Origin: Asterias rubens
Taxonomy: Eukaryota; Echinodermata; Asteroidea; Forcipulatida; Asteriidae
NCBI RefSeq assembly: GCF_902459465.1
Contig: NC_047067.1
Location: 248,001 to 312,000 of the forward strand
DNA: 64,000 nucleotides
Reading direction: 5' to 3'
Shown: in pieces, positions 11,720 through 23,937 of the stretch
How positions within the stretch are numbered: the stretch's first letter is position 1
How the letters are laid out: the number at the start of each line of letters is the position of its first letter
Position numbers and translations under genes: made by a program
Notes under the pieces: model-generated
Database searches by the model: none
Seen by the model: the letters and a program-made list of their open reading frames with translations, nothing else
What the model was told of the DNA's origin: nothing

Positions 11720-13820
11720 TTTCCTGGGTGGCAAATTCACTCTGGATTTACGTACACATCTCACCTTTTGAAATGAAATGCTCTGCTGTTATGAGTTCCA
11801 AACATCAAAGATAAACATTGCTTTCGAAGTCGATTCACAGAGGTAGCATTATTGAACACCAACCAACCACTAGGAGTTAAAGGGACCCTTATTAGTTAGG
11901 ATTGGAGAATTAATACAAGTAAAAGTGATGGATCTGATCATTAGGTATCCCAACCCGTATAGTCAAGGAGTTTGCGTATGAACTAAGCTTTCCCATCACT
12001 GACATTTTTAATTGTTCTCTTAGAGATGGTATTCTACCGAATATTTTAGAAGACTGCTTATGTAAGTCCCATCTCTAAGACCTTTATTTGTTATATCAAA
12101 AGGGAAAAAGAGAAGATATAATAGATTGACGTCTGACTTTTTAACCGGTAGGTTTCTGTAACTTTTAAAGAGTCGTTGCCCCGTTTGTTGAGTAGGCGGG
12201 CGGGTTATCGATTGGGTTTTTTTCCAGGATGGTTAGCCATACAAAAAATACGATTCAGTTTAGCCATTTGGAGGCAAATAAAACGTAACTGCACCAAAGA
12301 AGAACAAACGTCATATGCCATTCGAATATACGTTCAGGTTTGGGCAGGGACATTATAATGTGACATTCAGCGATATCTTCATTCTTCGCTGATAAAAACA
12401 ATTTTGCCTCACATACAAAAAGCTCTCTCTTTGATTCGGGAGTTGATGGTGAATCAAAGTGTATTTGGGTTACAGTTGCAACATGAGAATTTGCCATATG
12501 GGAAACCTAAAGATGAGAGTAATGAATATACACAGAAACAAGAAGTAGCTGGACCTTTTGACAAAAGAAATTGCCAATTATCATAATGAAAGGGAGGACA
12601 TGACAGACAACAATCAACCACAGATGAAATTTAAGGTGCGCTCTTGCCGAGCGTGTAAAAGCATTAGTTACAATTGATCTTTAGACAAACGGTTTGGGTC
12701 AATGAGCCGGTTTTACATTCAGTCAGTTAATGCCTTTTTTTCTTCTTTCTTTTTTACAAAACCGGGAAATGTCGCGTTTTTTCCTCCAAATTATCATATC
12801 ACTTCTGTCACTATAAAATGAAGCCTACAGGGAACTTCGTGTAACATCTCGTTTTTGAAACGAAATAAATACCGGCAACTATGAAACAAAATAATTAATA
12901 GGAATAACCTGCAAATATTATGAATAATATAAGTATAGTTAAAAGTTTCTTAAAGAATGCATGCCGAGTTTTCTTCTACATTTATGTTGTTTTTAATATA
13001 GGTTTCCGGATGACCCATCTTTTATAACAATTGATACAAATTAAATGCATGTCCTTGATTAACTCCTATAGGAAAATGTATTATAAAAATAAGAGTAGCA
13101 CATTGACAGAGTATGTATTGGTTTTGCTTTGCAGTCCACATTGGGCGCTATATCTTCGTGTACATTATAACTATAGGACCTCAAAGGTGCGGGATACAGG
13201 AGGGATTGCAACCAATGGGATCCTCAGTCTCGATAGAGGATACTCACCACTCCAACATCTTTTCCCAATTGGTTCGCGTATGACGTCTTTGTCCAAGTTC
13301 CTTAACAATATATTCAAATATGATCGATCGGAATGGCTCCGTGGTCTTCTTTCTTACTTCTTGGTTTCTTTCCCTGCCGTTCACCTCTGTGACCCTGATT
13401 CACCTCTGTGACCCTGGTTCTTATCTCGGTCAACTTTGTCTTACAGTCCCTTGTGTTGTTTTTTCCCCTTTGGGGGTGTTCCTCCCACATCTTAAACTTT
13501 ACATTTTGCTCTCGTTTCCTAACCCCCCATGCTGCTATTGGCGCCTGTGTTAAATGTAAGCAATAATTATATATGAATACATAAAATAAATACATTTTGA
13601 AGCGATAGTAAAAGGTATAGTTAGTTGAACCAAGCAGCTCCAACTGGTTGAACCGATACTTTACAGCTGTGATTTTCCCGATGCTTCTAAACTATTCCAT
13701 CAAACTCAAATCCTGCCCGTCTTGGAAGATGGTAGGGGTGATCACACTCCACGGTGAGCCCACGTCTACATGAAGAGCAGGACCTTTTTGGACAGCTGAA
13801 GATCTTCTTGGCCCCAAAAC
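11720..13820. other. Non-coding stretch, no gene seen
   Basis: Short frames only. A local duplication of tcacctctgtgaccctg occurs at 13380-13420. No domain or element termini recognised. Confidence 0.4.
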
Positions 13821-13821
13821 A

Positions 13822-14286
13822 TTAAAGTCACCTGGAAGTGGTATTTTTTCCAAATAAAGCTTTTGTCACTAATATATGTGTTTTGATGAGTGGAATGTGA
13901 ATAAACAGTTAACTAAGGTTTAAAAAAATCAGTTCTTATGTTATTTATTTATTGCGTAGAGTAATGCGTAGAGTAAACACAATTGCAAAGTACAATGCCG
14001 ACCAGGTGTATTGCTGCTGAATGCATAAAAACACTTTTTGAAATGTACCAACTCACGACTTGGACGTACATGTACTTTGCACGTGTGTTTACTATACGCG
14101 TTGCAGGCAAAGTCTGCCTCGATTGACGTCACAAAAGGGGTAGGCGGAGTCAGCCCCCAAACAACTTTATATCTTTTTTAAACATATAAATCGTGACAAA
14201 CAAATACTACAAAAATTGTTTTATTGTTCGTAAGCATATACTCTTATGTTTGAAAGAAAAAAAATTCTATTTCCAGGTGACTTTAA
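13822..14286 (+). mobile_element. MITE family B, copy 1
   Basis: The ends are ttaaagtcacctggaagtgg and ttccaggtgactttaa, so the element starts and finishes with TTAA and has inverted termini. Inside is a block (about 13970-14130) that recurs at 35910-36150. TTAA at both ends would suit a piggyBac-type target site, but no transposase is present to confirm it. Confidence 0.7.
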
Positions 14287-14299
14287 CAGAAAGGGCGAC

Positions 14300-16460
14300 A
14301 GAGAAATGCCGCAAAAGTGCAAAACAACACGTGATGCCCTTTGCACTTCCTAAATCCCTCAAAGGTTAGGAGCGTAACTCATAGATATTCAAGGAGCTTG
14401 AATAACACTAATCAATAAACTGGTTTTAAACTCTATTACAGACAAGCCATATGTACTCATGTCCATTCCTCTAGTTTTCCCGGTACTTTTTTGTCTTAGC
14501 CCTCTTCATTTCTGTTTTGGATTGTGAAGACGTGTTCTGATGCGTCTGGTCGTACTGTCGGTGGTCTGCAACTGGATCTGGCGTGTTGGTTGTAATGAGT
14601 AGTCCAAGGCGAAATAGACTAGATGTACTTCCTAGCGGTCACACAGTGCATAGATTCAATAGAACTAGATGAGACTGTTAAATGAAACTTCTCCATATTA
14701 GCTTAAAGATCCCTTTTTTAAACCCAACTGCACAACAAACGGTACCCAGTCTGTATCTATACATCATTTCACCTGGTAGCCATCTTATTTATTTTTTTAT
14801 TGTCGGAAAACATTTCAGTATTCGTGTTTCCATTCAAGAATATTTTTTTTGCAGGCTAAATCTTAAATGTTTGTATTAAAGATTGTCGTATGTTAAAAAG
14901 GTGCACATAACGGTCTTCTTGGAATAAATGTCAGTAAGCATCGATTTAAACTGATGTTTTACTGATTAATGGTGGCAGATAAATTGTATTGAATCGTGCT
15001 AAATGTTGTTATTCAATAGAATGGAGGTATGTGAGTAACATTCTGTGAAACAAAATAACTGTGGTTAAAATCTCTTTTGGGAGCAAATGATGGTTCAAAG
15101 AAAAACTGTGCTGAAATAGAAAAGTCTCGACGTTTTAAACAGTGTGCTATGATTGTCTTCATGAGCATATAGAATTGATTTCGGTTTTAAGAACGGATGG
15201 AGTTGGTAAAACTTAAATAAATTAAATGGAATGTATTATTCTAATAATTATAAAGAATTGATTTGCAGTTTACTAATTTTGATTGAGGCAAAGTGTTATG
15301 AATAAACCAAATGGATTAATAGTTCAGAGATAGACAAATAACTGATCGCTTTAAGATTTGCGTTTCTGTCTCTTCTAATACCAGATCTCAACTACACAAT
15401 CAATCAGAATTATTGCTGAATTCAAATGAATTCGGCCAAGTAAAGTGGACGTCGGAAGTCTTCATTGTGGACTTATTATTCACCATCACAGATACTGATC
15501 AATATGGTATTCCTCTTCACGACAAAAACAACATGGAAGTTGGATTTGTGTAGAGTGGGTTAAAACCAAGATTCACAAAAGCGTAATTTTGAACACCCAC
15601 GAGGAGCCTGACTGACGATTGTAATCAAACACAAACCAGCATTCTGCAAACGAGATGATCTATCCCACTGTAGAAATCCGGCACCAGAAAGTCTTAATTC
15701 AAAATGTAGCAATTGATGAAGAAGATAATAATACATTCTTTACCATCCTGCAGCTTGACGGAGTTTTGTTTACCGACTGCGTTCTTTTCCATTTGTAGTG
15801 ATGCCCAATAATGTACACAAGGATCGCAGCAGGCGGCAGCGTGATGGAGTGAGGCAGTGACGACCCAATGTAATGCACTCATCACAAAATGCAAATTCCC
15901 TTTTAATCTAATTTACTATTTACACTAAATTTATAAATTAATTCTGAAGACAATAATTTGCCATCTTGTTCACAACCATCGTCAGCTGGCGCGTCTCCTC
16001 GACACGCATGAAATTTAAACAAGTAAGTTTGCCCTCAATTTGTGGAAGTATACGTTACTTTTTGGAATTATCAGCCCCTCCCCCCCCCCCTCCACCCCCT
16101 AAAAAAACCAAAAAGGTAAGTATAAGAAATAAATAAATAAAAGATACAGTAACAAAAGCAGTACCAGCAGTCTTCAAAAGATAAGGGCAAGAAAGTCAAA
16201 ACGTATTATACAAATGAAACGACCTCTTGTATCCGATGAATTAACGTTTGTATGAAAGGAAATCCGTCCTGTGTTTCCTTCTAAAATAAATGCCAATTAA
16301 GAAACCTTACTTTGATTTTAATTGCATATATACTGCTGTGTCCCCAAAAAACCTAATTAAAGAAGAATATTTCCTTATCTTTGGCAATATCTTTGTTCGG
16401 CCACTTCTGAAAGGTACCCAGAACAACTAGGCCCAATGTTGGTTCAAATCCAAGTTTATT
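14300..16460. other. Non-coding stretch, no gene seen
   Basis: AT-rich, without long frames. A C-rich tract lies at 16077-16100. No element boundaries found. Confidence 0.4.
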
Positions 16461-16466
16461 TGTTTG

Positions 16467-16820
16467 TGGTAATTGACGAATGGTAATTGTCAAAGCAGTA
16501 TTCTCACTTGGTGTATGCCAACTTATGCATAAAATAACATTGGGCTTAATTGGTTATTGAAGTTGCACAACTATGAAAGAAAAAACACCCTTGTTGTACA
16601 AATTAGTGTGATTTCTTATTATAGGAATAAAAGGCTTCTGGCCAGAAGTCCCTTATAATTTCAGTGGGAAATTACTTCTTTATCGAAAACTACGTCACTT
16701 CAGAGGGAGCCGTTTCTCACAATGTGTTATACTATCAACAGCTCTCCATGGCTCGTTATTAAGTAAGTTTTTATGCCAATGTATGTTTTGAGAAATTACC
16801 AAACGTGCACAGTACCTTTA
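16467..16820 (-). mobile_element. MITE family A, copy 4 (decayed)
   Basis: Shares the stretch gagggagccgtttctcacaa with copy 1 (2740-2762), as well as the tatgcataaaataac region, in the same reverse orientation. Both termini and the central inverted repeat have diverged. An unrelated ggcttctggccagaagtcc palindrome sits in the middle. Confidence 0.6.
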
Positions 16821-16829
16821 ACTGAAAAC

Positions 16830-19080
16830 TACAGAATATAAATCAAAGTAATAAACAAACAATTTATCATACTTTTAAAATTTCTCTCAATCGCAAAGCA
16901 CGGTATCATGTTTTATCGACCTCAGGGTGCATTCAGCCAAAGATCACGTTTAGACCTTTATGACTTTTTTTCTCAACTGTGCGAGTTGAGACAAGCCTTA
17001 ATGGTAGTTATATTAGTTGGACGTTTTGAAAGGTAGATGAAACAAAGCCTGTCATTTACACTGAACTCAATGACGATTTGATGGCAATCGTGATCAAGCT
17101 ATTTTACCAAATGGACTTTTGCGAATCATCTTCTGTTTTCTAGTCCAGTCAGCAGGGTATTGGATTTCCATTATTAGGTTTGTCTGCATTTTAAAGGTCT
17201 GAGTATAAGTTTAGTAATGACTCTTAAAACTAATTGCAGCAAAAAAAAAGTACAAAATACTGCAGCTATGGATTGTATAACGCATTTTGAGAAACATTTC
17301 ACTACGAAGAACTACAGTTTGGGAAAATATGTTGTATTCCTATACGGAAAATATCCTGCGTGGACATCACTCCAGATTTCGGCGGTATCTCAATTCACGA
17401 CCATCTTTTGACATGAAACTGTCACATGTTATTTTATTTGTATACAACTGCATTTATATTGGATTAAAATATTCATCATACATTTCTAAAAAAAACAAAT
17501 GTATACAATGCCTTTAAGGACGGGAACTCACATCGCAGCGGAGGACAATTTCAGAAATATTTAATGTTATTCTTTTGCCATTCTTCTTCAGCTTATATTA
17601 AGTCACAGTGACTCCATAAAGGAAAGGTTCACCTATGGTACCTACTTAAAAATAATGAATGACCATAAAGATTACTTGGCAAAGAGTAACGGAGAGATGT
17701 TGATATTTGGAGATTAGTTTTTCTGCGTGGACTTAACCGCTTTAGATTTTCGGCAAAAACGCTATCACTCTTTGGAATGAAACTATATTTGATTGAAACA
17801 AACAATGGGTTCCAATTACCAATCGTCCCTTTAATGACTGTTTTCCCAAAAGAATGAAACACAAATCTGCATTTATTTGACCTTTAGTTTTTCTCTAATT
17901 GTCTGTTAAATAACGTGGTGGGATTCATATTCATGGTTTGGCGATATTTCATGTTGTTTTAGTTTTCTATCACGTTTTAAAATGTCAATAGGTTGCCCCT
18001 ATAGCAAGAAATTAACACACCAAGTAACTGCCAGATAGAATTTCCCAAAACCTAAACCAATTTCCAAAAAAAATAAAAACAGAATTCGATCTTCTCTCGA
18101 TATTGACCCTAATGAACCAAACAAGAGGGCTGGAACTACGTCTCAGCTGACCGAGGAAAGTTCCCCCTCGTTCCCGCCGGTAACGATATATCCGAGATAC
18201 AAAGATTGTCAAGGGACCTACGTGGTATTTCCACTAGTCCCCGGGTACTGATTAGAATCTACTAAATGCCACTGGGAATGGTTCGAGGTTGTCAAAACAG
18301 TGTGAATGTATACCGTTCGCTCAAACCCGGTGAAGTCCTCCTTCAAGAAAACTTGCGCTACGTCCAACTTGTTTTATTTTAAGGTACTATCGATATTAAG
18401 ATACTGAGGAGAGGGGAAGGATGGGATTCGATATTACCTTTCCAAATAGTCCTGATAGAGCTTAAATGACGATCAGGTAGCCTTTCTGGACCGCATGAGA
18501 AAAGACTAGGTTTTTATTTCCAAAGACAGAACCGGGGCACTGTTATTAGTTTTCTGTTAACAAATTATGACGCGGGGAAAAACCTAGCACTAGAGTCAAA
18601 CGACCCTTAAACAGCTACATGAGCGGAATGTTTTCAACAGAAATTGTATTTTTACTTGTTTATAATGCACTTGTTCACCATTTTAATGTAATTCTGATAT
18701 GTGTACACTTCTGAACTTTTCGTAATTATCGAGTAAAAAATCAGGCCCCTACCTAAAGGTTTATTGAAAAACTAAAAACACTTCTGCCGTTGAGAGCGGG
18801 CGTCAAAGGACAATGCCGCTGACGTCATTTGTGGGAGTTTGCTTTGTTATACATCCATGCTGCAACAAAGCGGCTTTATCTACATATGACGTTTGGAGAG
18901 TGATTACGTAACGGGGCTTTTCGAAAATCTCGCAGAAAAGCTCTGGACAAGGGCATACAAAATGATTGTTTTTTTACACAATTGATACCTATTTATAATC
19001 ATATGACTCGATTTCCTTATTCTGTGAAAACATTTTAAGTGGAATTCAGCAAAGTTCACGACTTGACATTTTCGTTCAGG
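16830..19080. other. Non-coding stretch; isolated CRE-like site
   Basis: No gene recognised. A tgacgtca palindrome lies near 18819 in a locally GC-richer region (18780-18950) with several tgacg/cgtca motifs. It could be regulatory, but no exon is seen next to it. Confidence 0.3.
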
Positions 19081-19086
19081 CAGGTC

Positions 19087-19492
<406 letters not shown>

Positions 19493-19655
19493 AAACTTAC
19501 ATCGCTTCTTTCAAATACAGGTTAAAAATTAGGTTGGACGGACCAATATGATTATTATATATCGTTCAAGTAGGTTTGTCTGTTTGTCTGTTTGTCTGTC
19601 TGTTTGTCTGTTTGTCTGTTTGTCTGTTTGTCTGCTTGCTTGCTTGCTTGCTTGT

Positions 19656-19731
<76 letters not shown>

Positions 19732-19807
19732 TTGTTTGTTTGTTTGTTTGTTTGTTTGTTTGTTTGTTTGTTTGTTTGTTTGTTTGTTTGTTTGTTTGTT
19801 TGTTTGT

Positions 19808-19886
<79 letters not shown>

Positions 19887-19888
19887 AA
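19493..19888 (+). repeat. Duplicated segment, copy 2, with (TTGC)n-(TTTG)n-(TTGC)n
   Basis: Repeats the 80-bp leader of copy 1 with few changes. It then has TCTG/TTTG units, TTGC units, a block of about 18 TTTG units (19730-19810) and TTGC again to 19885. It lies immediately next to copy 1, so a segment of about 400 bp was duplicated in tandem and the two arrays then evolved separately. Confidence 0.9.
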
Positions 19889-20026
19889 GGGAACTCGACA
19901 AACTACCACAATGGGATACAAACGCCAATCAATACAAATGGTTAGACGTCCATGATTATGAGTTGCATAAATCAAGAAATTGTGATTCAGTAACTGAATA
20001 CTGTCATTGTGAAATCAGTTGTTAGC

Positions 20027-20062
20027 TTGGTAGGATTCGAACCCACAACCTTGTGATTGTTT
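20027..20062 (-). repeat. tRNA-like T-arm fragment (SINE remnant)
   Basis: On the minus strand the stretch reads ggttgtgggttcgaatccta, a good RNA polymerase III B box (GGTTCGANTCC) in a T-arm setting. No A box or cloverleaf is visible at the expected distance, so this is a fragment, not a tRNA gene. Confidence 0.45.
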
Positions 20063-20099
20063 TCCCATTTTTGTCATCATTGTTTTTTGTAATCTATTC

Positions 20100-20398
20100 A
20101 GTTTTTAACTGCTAGGGTTACCCTTTTTAGCTGGTTTATTCCATAGTGGGGTTTCAATGTATAAGAGGGTTTCCACAACACCCTGTGCATTGTTTTGTTT
20201 TCTTTTAGTGGTTTATCTAATAAACATTTTTATTTATTGTCGTCTTTTTTTAAAATGTTCCTATGTACCCCGTGGAGGTGCAGTTTTATGTATTTTATCT
20301 GTGCAATTTGTATCAATATTTTTACCTTGCAATGCCACATTATTCAGCTTATTTTAATAAAATGAATGAATGAATGAATGAATGAATGAATGAATGAA
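20100..20398 (+). mobile_element. Possible retroposon 3' end with (AATG)n tail
   Basis: An AT-rich, non-coding stretch ends in aataaaatgaatgaatg..., with about nine AATG units (20360-20398). Tetranucleotide tails like this are common at LINE/SINE 3' ends. No coding part is recognisable. Confidence 0.35.
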
Positions 20399-20684
20399 AG
20401 CTGCTATGTTAATAACACATGGAGCCAGAGGTCACTGGTAACTGATCTCCTGCAGCCAAAGCAGTACACTTGCATTGCTTACACGCTTTGACATTTCGAG
20501 TAGACCTCTCTAATTACTTTGCACTATTAGTATTCATTCCACAAACGAGAAATCTCATAACATTTCCTAATACATGTACTAAACATTGAGTGATCCGTTT
20601 GTTTAATCATTATTATCATTATTATTTTGTTCAATCTTTGGCCAGCAATCAGTTTCCAGTTATGATCTATATTGCAATACTCTT

Positions 20685-20765
20685 AATAAGATAAGATAAG
20701 ATGAGATAAGATAAGAACTTTATTATCCCACACTGGGGAAATTAAAACTTTCAAGTTTTCAAGTT
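20685..20765 (+). repeat. (GATAA)n tract joined to a retroposon-like tail
   Basis: Seven or so ataag/gataa units (20690-20716) run into aactttattatcccacactg. A matching (TTATC)n tract in the opposite orientation lies at 33282-33322. Likely the tail of a dispersed retroposon. Confidence 0.35.
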
Positions 20766-21299
20766 TGGTTAATTACTTTTTATATTGGTATAGGGCCTAA
20801 TCCTTTTAACATTTGCAAAAATATAATAAAAATCCCGGCATATGCCTATTGCTGTTTTTTTTTAATATTTAAAAAGAGTGGTATTTTTTCTTTTACACTA
20901 GACACATAATATGCATAGTACAAATATGTCTTGGTTAACTTTACAGAACAGACAACCCTCCCGCAGAGGCACTGTAAATGAATTTATTCACTGGGCCAGG
21001 AATTAAACAGTCCTTTTTCACAGGAGGGCGATGTTCACATCTGCTTTTCAGAACTACTGTTGGTATGGGCGGTACATGTTAGCAGCGAATTAAATGGTGT
21101 TAACGGCAACGACGGCGGAATACTTTTAAAAGTAGGGGGGGCAATTTGTTTTTCTATGACAGTATTTCAAACATCATGTATGGTTATTATGGAGTCACAA
21201 ATGGGAGAAAAAAAAGGTAACACTATCGAATTAAAGATGCGAATCAAACTGTAATAATAAAACAAAATATTGTTTTGTTTTTAATTTTGGGGATAACAA

Positions 21300-22290
21300 A
21301 AAAATAAAAATTGAGCAGAGGAGAGCAAGACCGGTCTCGCACAGCGGTTGACCAGGAATGGCAATTAACGCGCCTTTGATTGGCGTTAATTGCTATTCAA
21401 ATGTTAAATGAAAAAGATTATTTTTTAGAAATATAAAGGTGTGTAATGTAATCGAACAGAATTGTCAGCAAACCCTTGTGTTTGGGTGGGTTTTTTTTTT
21501 AACGAGGCTTAGTAAAAGTGGGGGCAAAATAAATCAATATCAATTTTTTTTGCAAACTTTCGACTGAATAAATACCTCAAACGACTTGCGGCTTTGTCGT
21601 TCCAACAAATTCAACACTAATTTAAATATTTGTCTTACATTATAACGAACTTGTAATAACGATCTGTGCTTTGCATTATGGCATTCCATTAGTTTCCAAC
21701 CTCATTTGGCTTAACTTCGCGTTGCAATAAAATGGTCTTTTTCGAACAACTTGCGATTAGAAGCCGCTCTCTGTCCAAAAACAAACGCGTGTGCACAGGG
21801 TACCAGACCACATTGCATGTTGGTCTTCCTACATTTAGACCGAACATGGCGTCCAGTTACCACGTGACCAGCCAGATACACAGCGTTGCTCTGCGCCCTG
21901 GATATCTCAAGATAAGTTGCTAGAGTTCCAGCTGACCAACATCTTTGGTGACGTTTCGGCCGTACTGTTTGCCAATCAGCGTTGCCGATAATCGTCATCC
22001 AACATGATCCAACACAGAGGAAGACCTTTGGAGATCGACTATTACCGAAGACGACTATGCACAAAGATGTTCTTGGAAACTTGGGCCTTAGTCTTATCTT
22101 TCTTGTAAATAGAAGGGAACTTCGTCACCACTTCCTCAAATTAAGTCCCACTGGTACCAACAGACCAATTACACAATCAAGCTGAAATATTTAAGATGTA
22201 GAGCTGGAAGATATTAAACAAAGCGTCAACTTAATTTGTACTTTGAGCTTATTATCAGTGCTGATACTTTGTTTTCAAACACGCCTATTG
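21300..22290. other. Non-coding stretch with a short hairpin
   Basis: caattaacgc and its complement flank an 11-nt loop near 21363-21393. A 117-codon minus frame at 22064-21711 has no recognisable domain. Confidence 0.35.
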
Positions 22291-22299
22291 TTTTAGCGT

Positions 22300-22376
22300 A
22301 TCGTGGCCTAGTGGTCTATTTCATCACCGGACCCAAGTTCTGGTGTTGTCATCAGAAGAGTGTAGGTTCGGGTCAG
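22300..22376 (+). repeat. tRNA-derived sequence with A- and B-box-like motifs
   Basis: cgtggcctagtggtct (A-box-like, about 22302-22317) and gtaggttcgggtca (B-box-like, about 22363-22376) are spaced about as in a tRNA gene or tRNA-derived SINE, with an anticodon-arm-like stretch (ccggacccaagttctgg) between. The 39-bp array that follows begins inside the B box. Confidence 0.5.
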
Positions 22377-22787
22377 AGTCTAGACCACTGTGCCCAGAGT
22401 GTAGGTTTGGGTCAGAGTCTAGACCACTGTGCCCAGAGTGTAGGTTCGGGTCAGAGTCTAGACCACTGTGCCCAGAGTGTAGGTTCGGGTCAGAGTCTAG
22501 ACCACTGTGCCCAGAGTGTAGGTTTGGGTCAGAGTCTAGACCACTGTGCCCAGAGTGTAGGTTCGGGTCAGAGTCTAGACCACTGTGCCCAGAGTGTAGG
22601 TTCGGGTCAGAGTCTAGACCACTGTGCCCAGAGTGTAGGTTTGGGTCAGAGTCTAGACCACTGTGCCCAGAGTGTAGGTTCGGGTCAGAGTCTAGACCAC
22701 TGTGCCCAGAGTGTAGGTTCGGGTCAGAGTCTAGACCACTGTGCCCAGAGTGTAGGTTTGGGTCAGAGTCTAGACCACTGTGCCCAT
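22359..22787 (+). repeat. 39-bp minisatellite, 11 copies, built on a tRNA-like B box
   Basis: Each unit is gagtgtaggttcgggtcaga followed by gtctagaccactgtgccca. A C/T variant (ttcggg or tttggg) alternates in the order C T C, C T C, C T C, C T, which is a 117-bp higher-order repeat. The unit is divisible by 3, so several frames stay open on both strands as artefacts. Confidence 0.95.
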
Positions 22788-22857
22788 TCTGAGCAGGGCA
22801 GTTAACTATTTCGCCTCGTACATGTTCGGGATTGTACGGCATTCTGCTCTACCAATT

Positions 22858-23165
22858 AGGGCCCAATTTCACAGAGCTGCTTAAACAGCAAATTTTGCTT
22901 AACAGTTTTCTGCTAAGCAGAAATTAGAGTGATACCGATCACAGTTTTTATACATGTAAATGGTCTGGCTGGTTTTCTTATTTTTGTAACCATAATTATG
23001 TTGTGCTTAGCTAGTGGGCACAGGCTCCTAAACATCTAGTGGATGATATCAATGCCTATTTCTGTATGGACTGTGAAGGGGATAGCCGTGTTTTAGCAAG
23101 CCTCATGAGTAAGTGACAATGTTCCCGTGGTGAAATTTGCTTAGGGTTCACAGCCTAACCGGCAC
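22858..23165. mobile_element. Possible MITE with ggcccaatttcacagagctg end
   Basis: Begins ggcccaatttcacagagctg, then tgcttaa-type motifs. A complementary-looking block, gtggtgaaatttgcttaggg, lies near 23130-23150. Related motifs occur at 29838-30085, about 34650-34790 and 52110-52195. Boundaries are approximate. Confidence 0.4.
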
Positions 23166-23407
23166 TGTGATGTAATGCGATTTTGCATTAAAAAAATAAA
23201 TACATAGGCCTACATTGGATAATCAGTTGTTTGCTTGTAAATGTAGGTTTTCCAGCTAAAGTAGAAACTCAGGAGCGAATGTCACTGCAGGAAGACTGAT
23301 CTGAATAGGAATAGAAACAGTCTGAGCTTTTACAGCTTAATTTCATCATAAACATTAAACAATCAAACGGTTCCAAATACCAAACGTTTACATTAATTCC
23401 TTTATCT

Positions 23408-23413
23408 TTATTT
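23408..23413 (-). terminator. Candidate polyadenylation signal AATAAA for the Reeler gene
   Basis: The first canonical AATAAA on the minus strand after the stop codon, about 417 nt downstream. ATTAAA variants occur closer (for example near 23470), so the real 3' end could be earlier. Confidence 0.3.
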
Positions 23414-23829
23414 ACTACTCACACAGTTGTTATTGTCATAGTTTTGTTTTAATTTTGTTCTAATGTTTTAATTCGGCCTCAGGCTGCGAGCACATTTGAC
23501 AGTGAGTAAACCATTTGAAATCAAATCAATTCAAATTGCATGTATATCATATTATATTATTGATGTTGTAGAGCTAGTTCTCTGTGAATGACATATTCAT
23601 TTCTTACCTATACGTGCAACTCAATGAAAACATATCAAGTGAAGATAGCCAAGTGTTAGATTCAAAGTCAATAATTAAAATTTAAATCTCAATCAATTAG
23701 AGACGAGTGTTATTTTGAAAGTACAAAAAAACCTAACACGAAACAATCAAACAACCCTTTAGAAAAAGAATTAGCAAGTAATGAAATTAAAATAAAATAA
23801 AGTCTTCTCGTGTCTAAGTGTTCGGTATG

Positions 23830-23937
23830 CTATCTTAGTACGAAGTTGTGGTTGGGTCCCGAGTTAAGTGACGAGTCTCTTGCCGAGTCATGATTCTCTT
23901 GAGAAGCTGAAACTTCGGTTTCTGCGTCACTCACGTC
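23830..23937 (-). CDS. Reeler gene exon 10: terminal exon
   Basis: Acceptor tcctttgaag, phase 0. It encodes 35 residues, acidic and Ser/Asn-rich, beginning DVSDAETEVSASQENHDSAR and ending NFVLR, then TAG at 23832-23830. No membrane anchor is present, so the protein should be released. Confidence 0.68.
   Translation of the reverse strand, partial: DVSDAETEVSASQENHDSARDSSLNSGPNHNFVLR

Noticed and set aside
10552-11814. Three long overlapping plus-strand frames of about 400 codons
   Set aside because: They are the same 44-bp repeat read in three frames. With no stop in the unit, openness is automatic.
21711-22064. 117-codon minus-strand frame
   Set aside because: No recognisable motif, no splice sites in phase, ordinary base composition.
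22236-22842. Frames of 149-189 codons on both strands
   Set aside because: A 39-bp tandem repeat is a multiple of 3, so frames stay open without selection.
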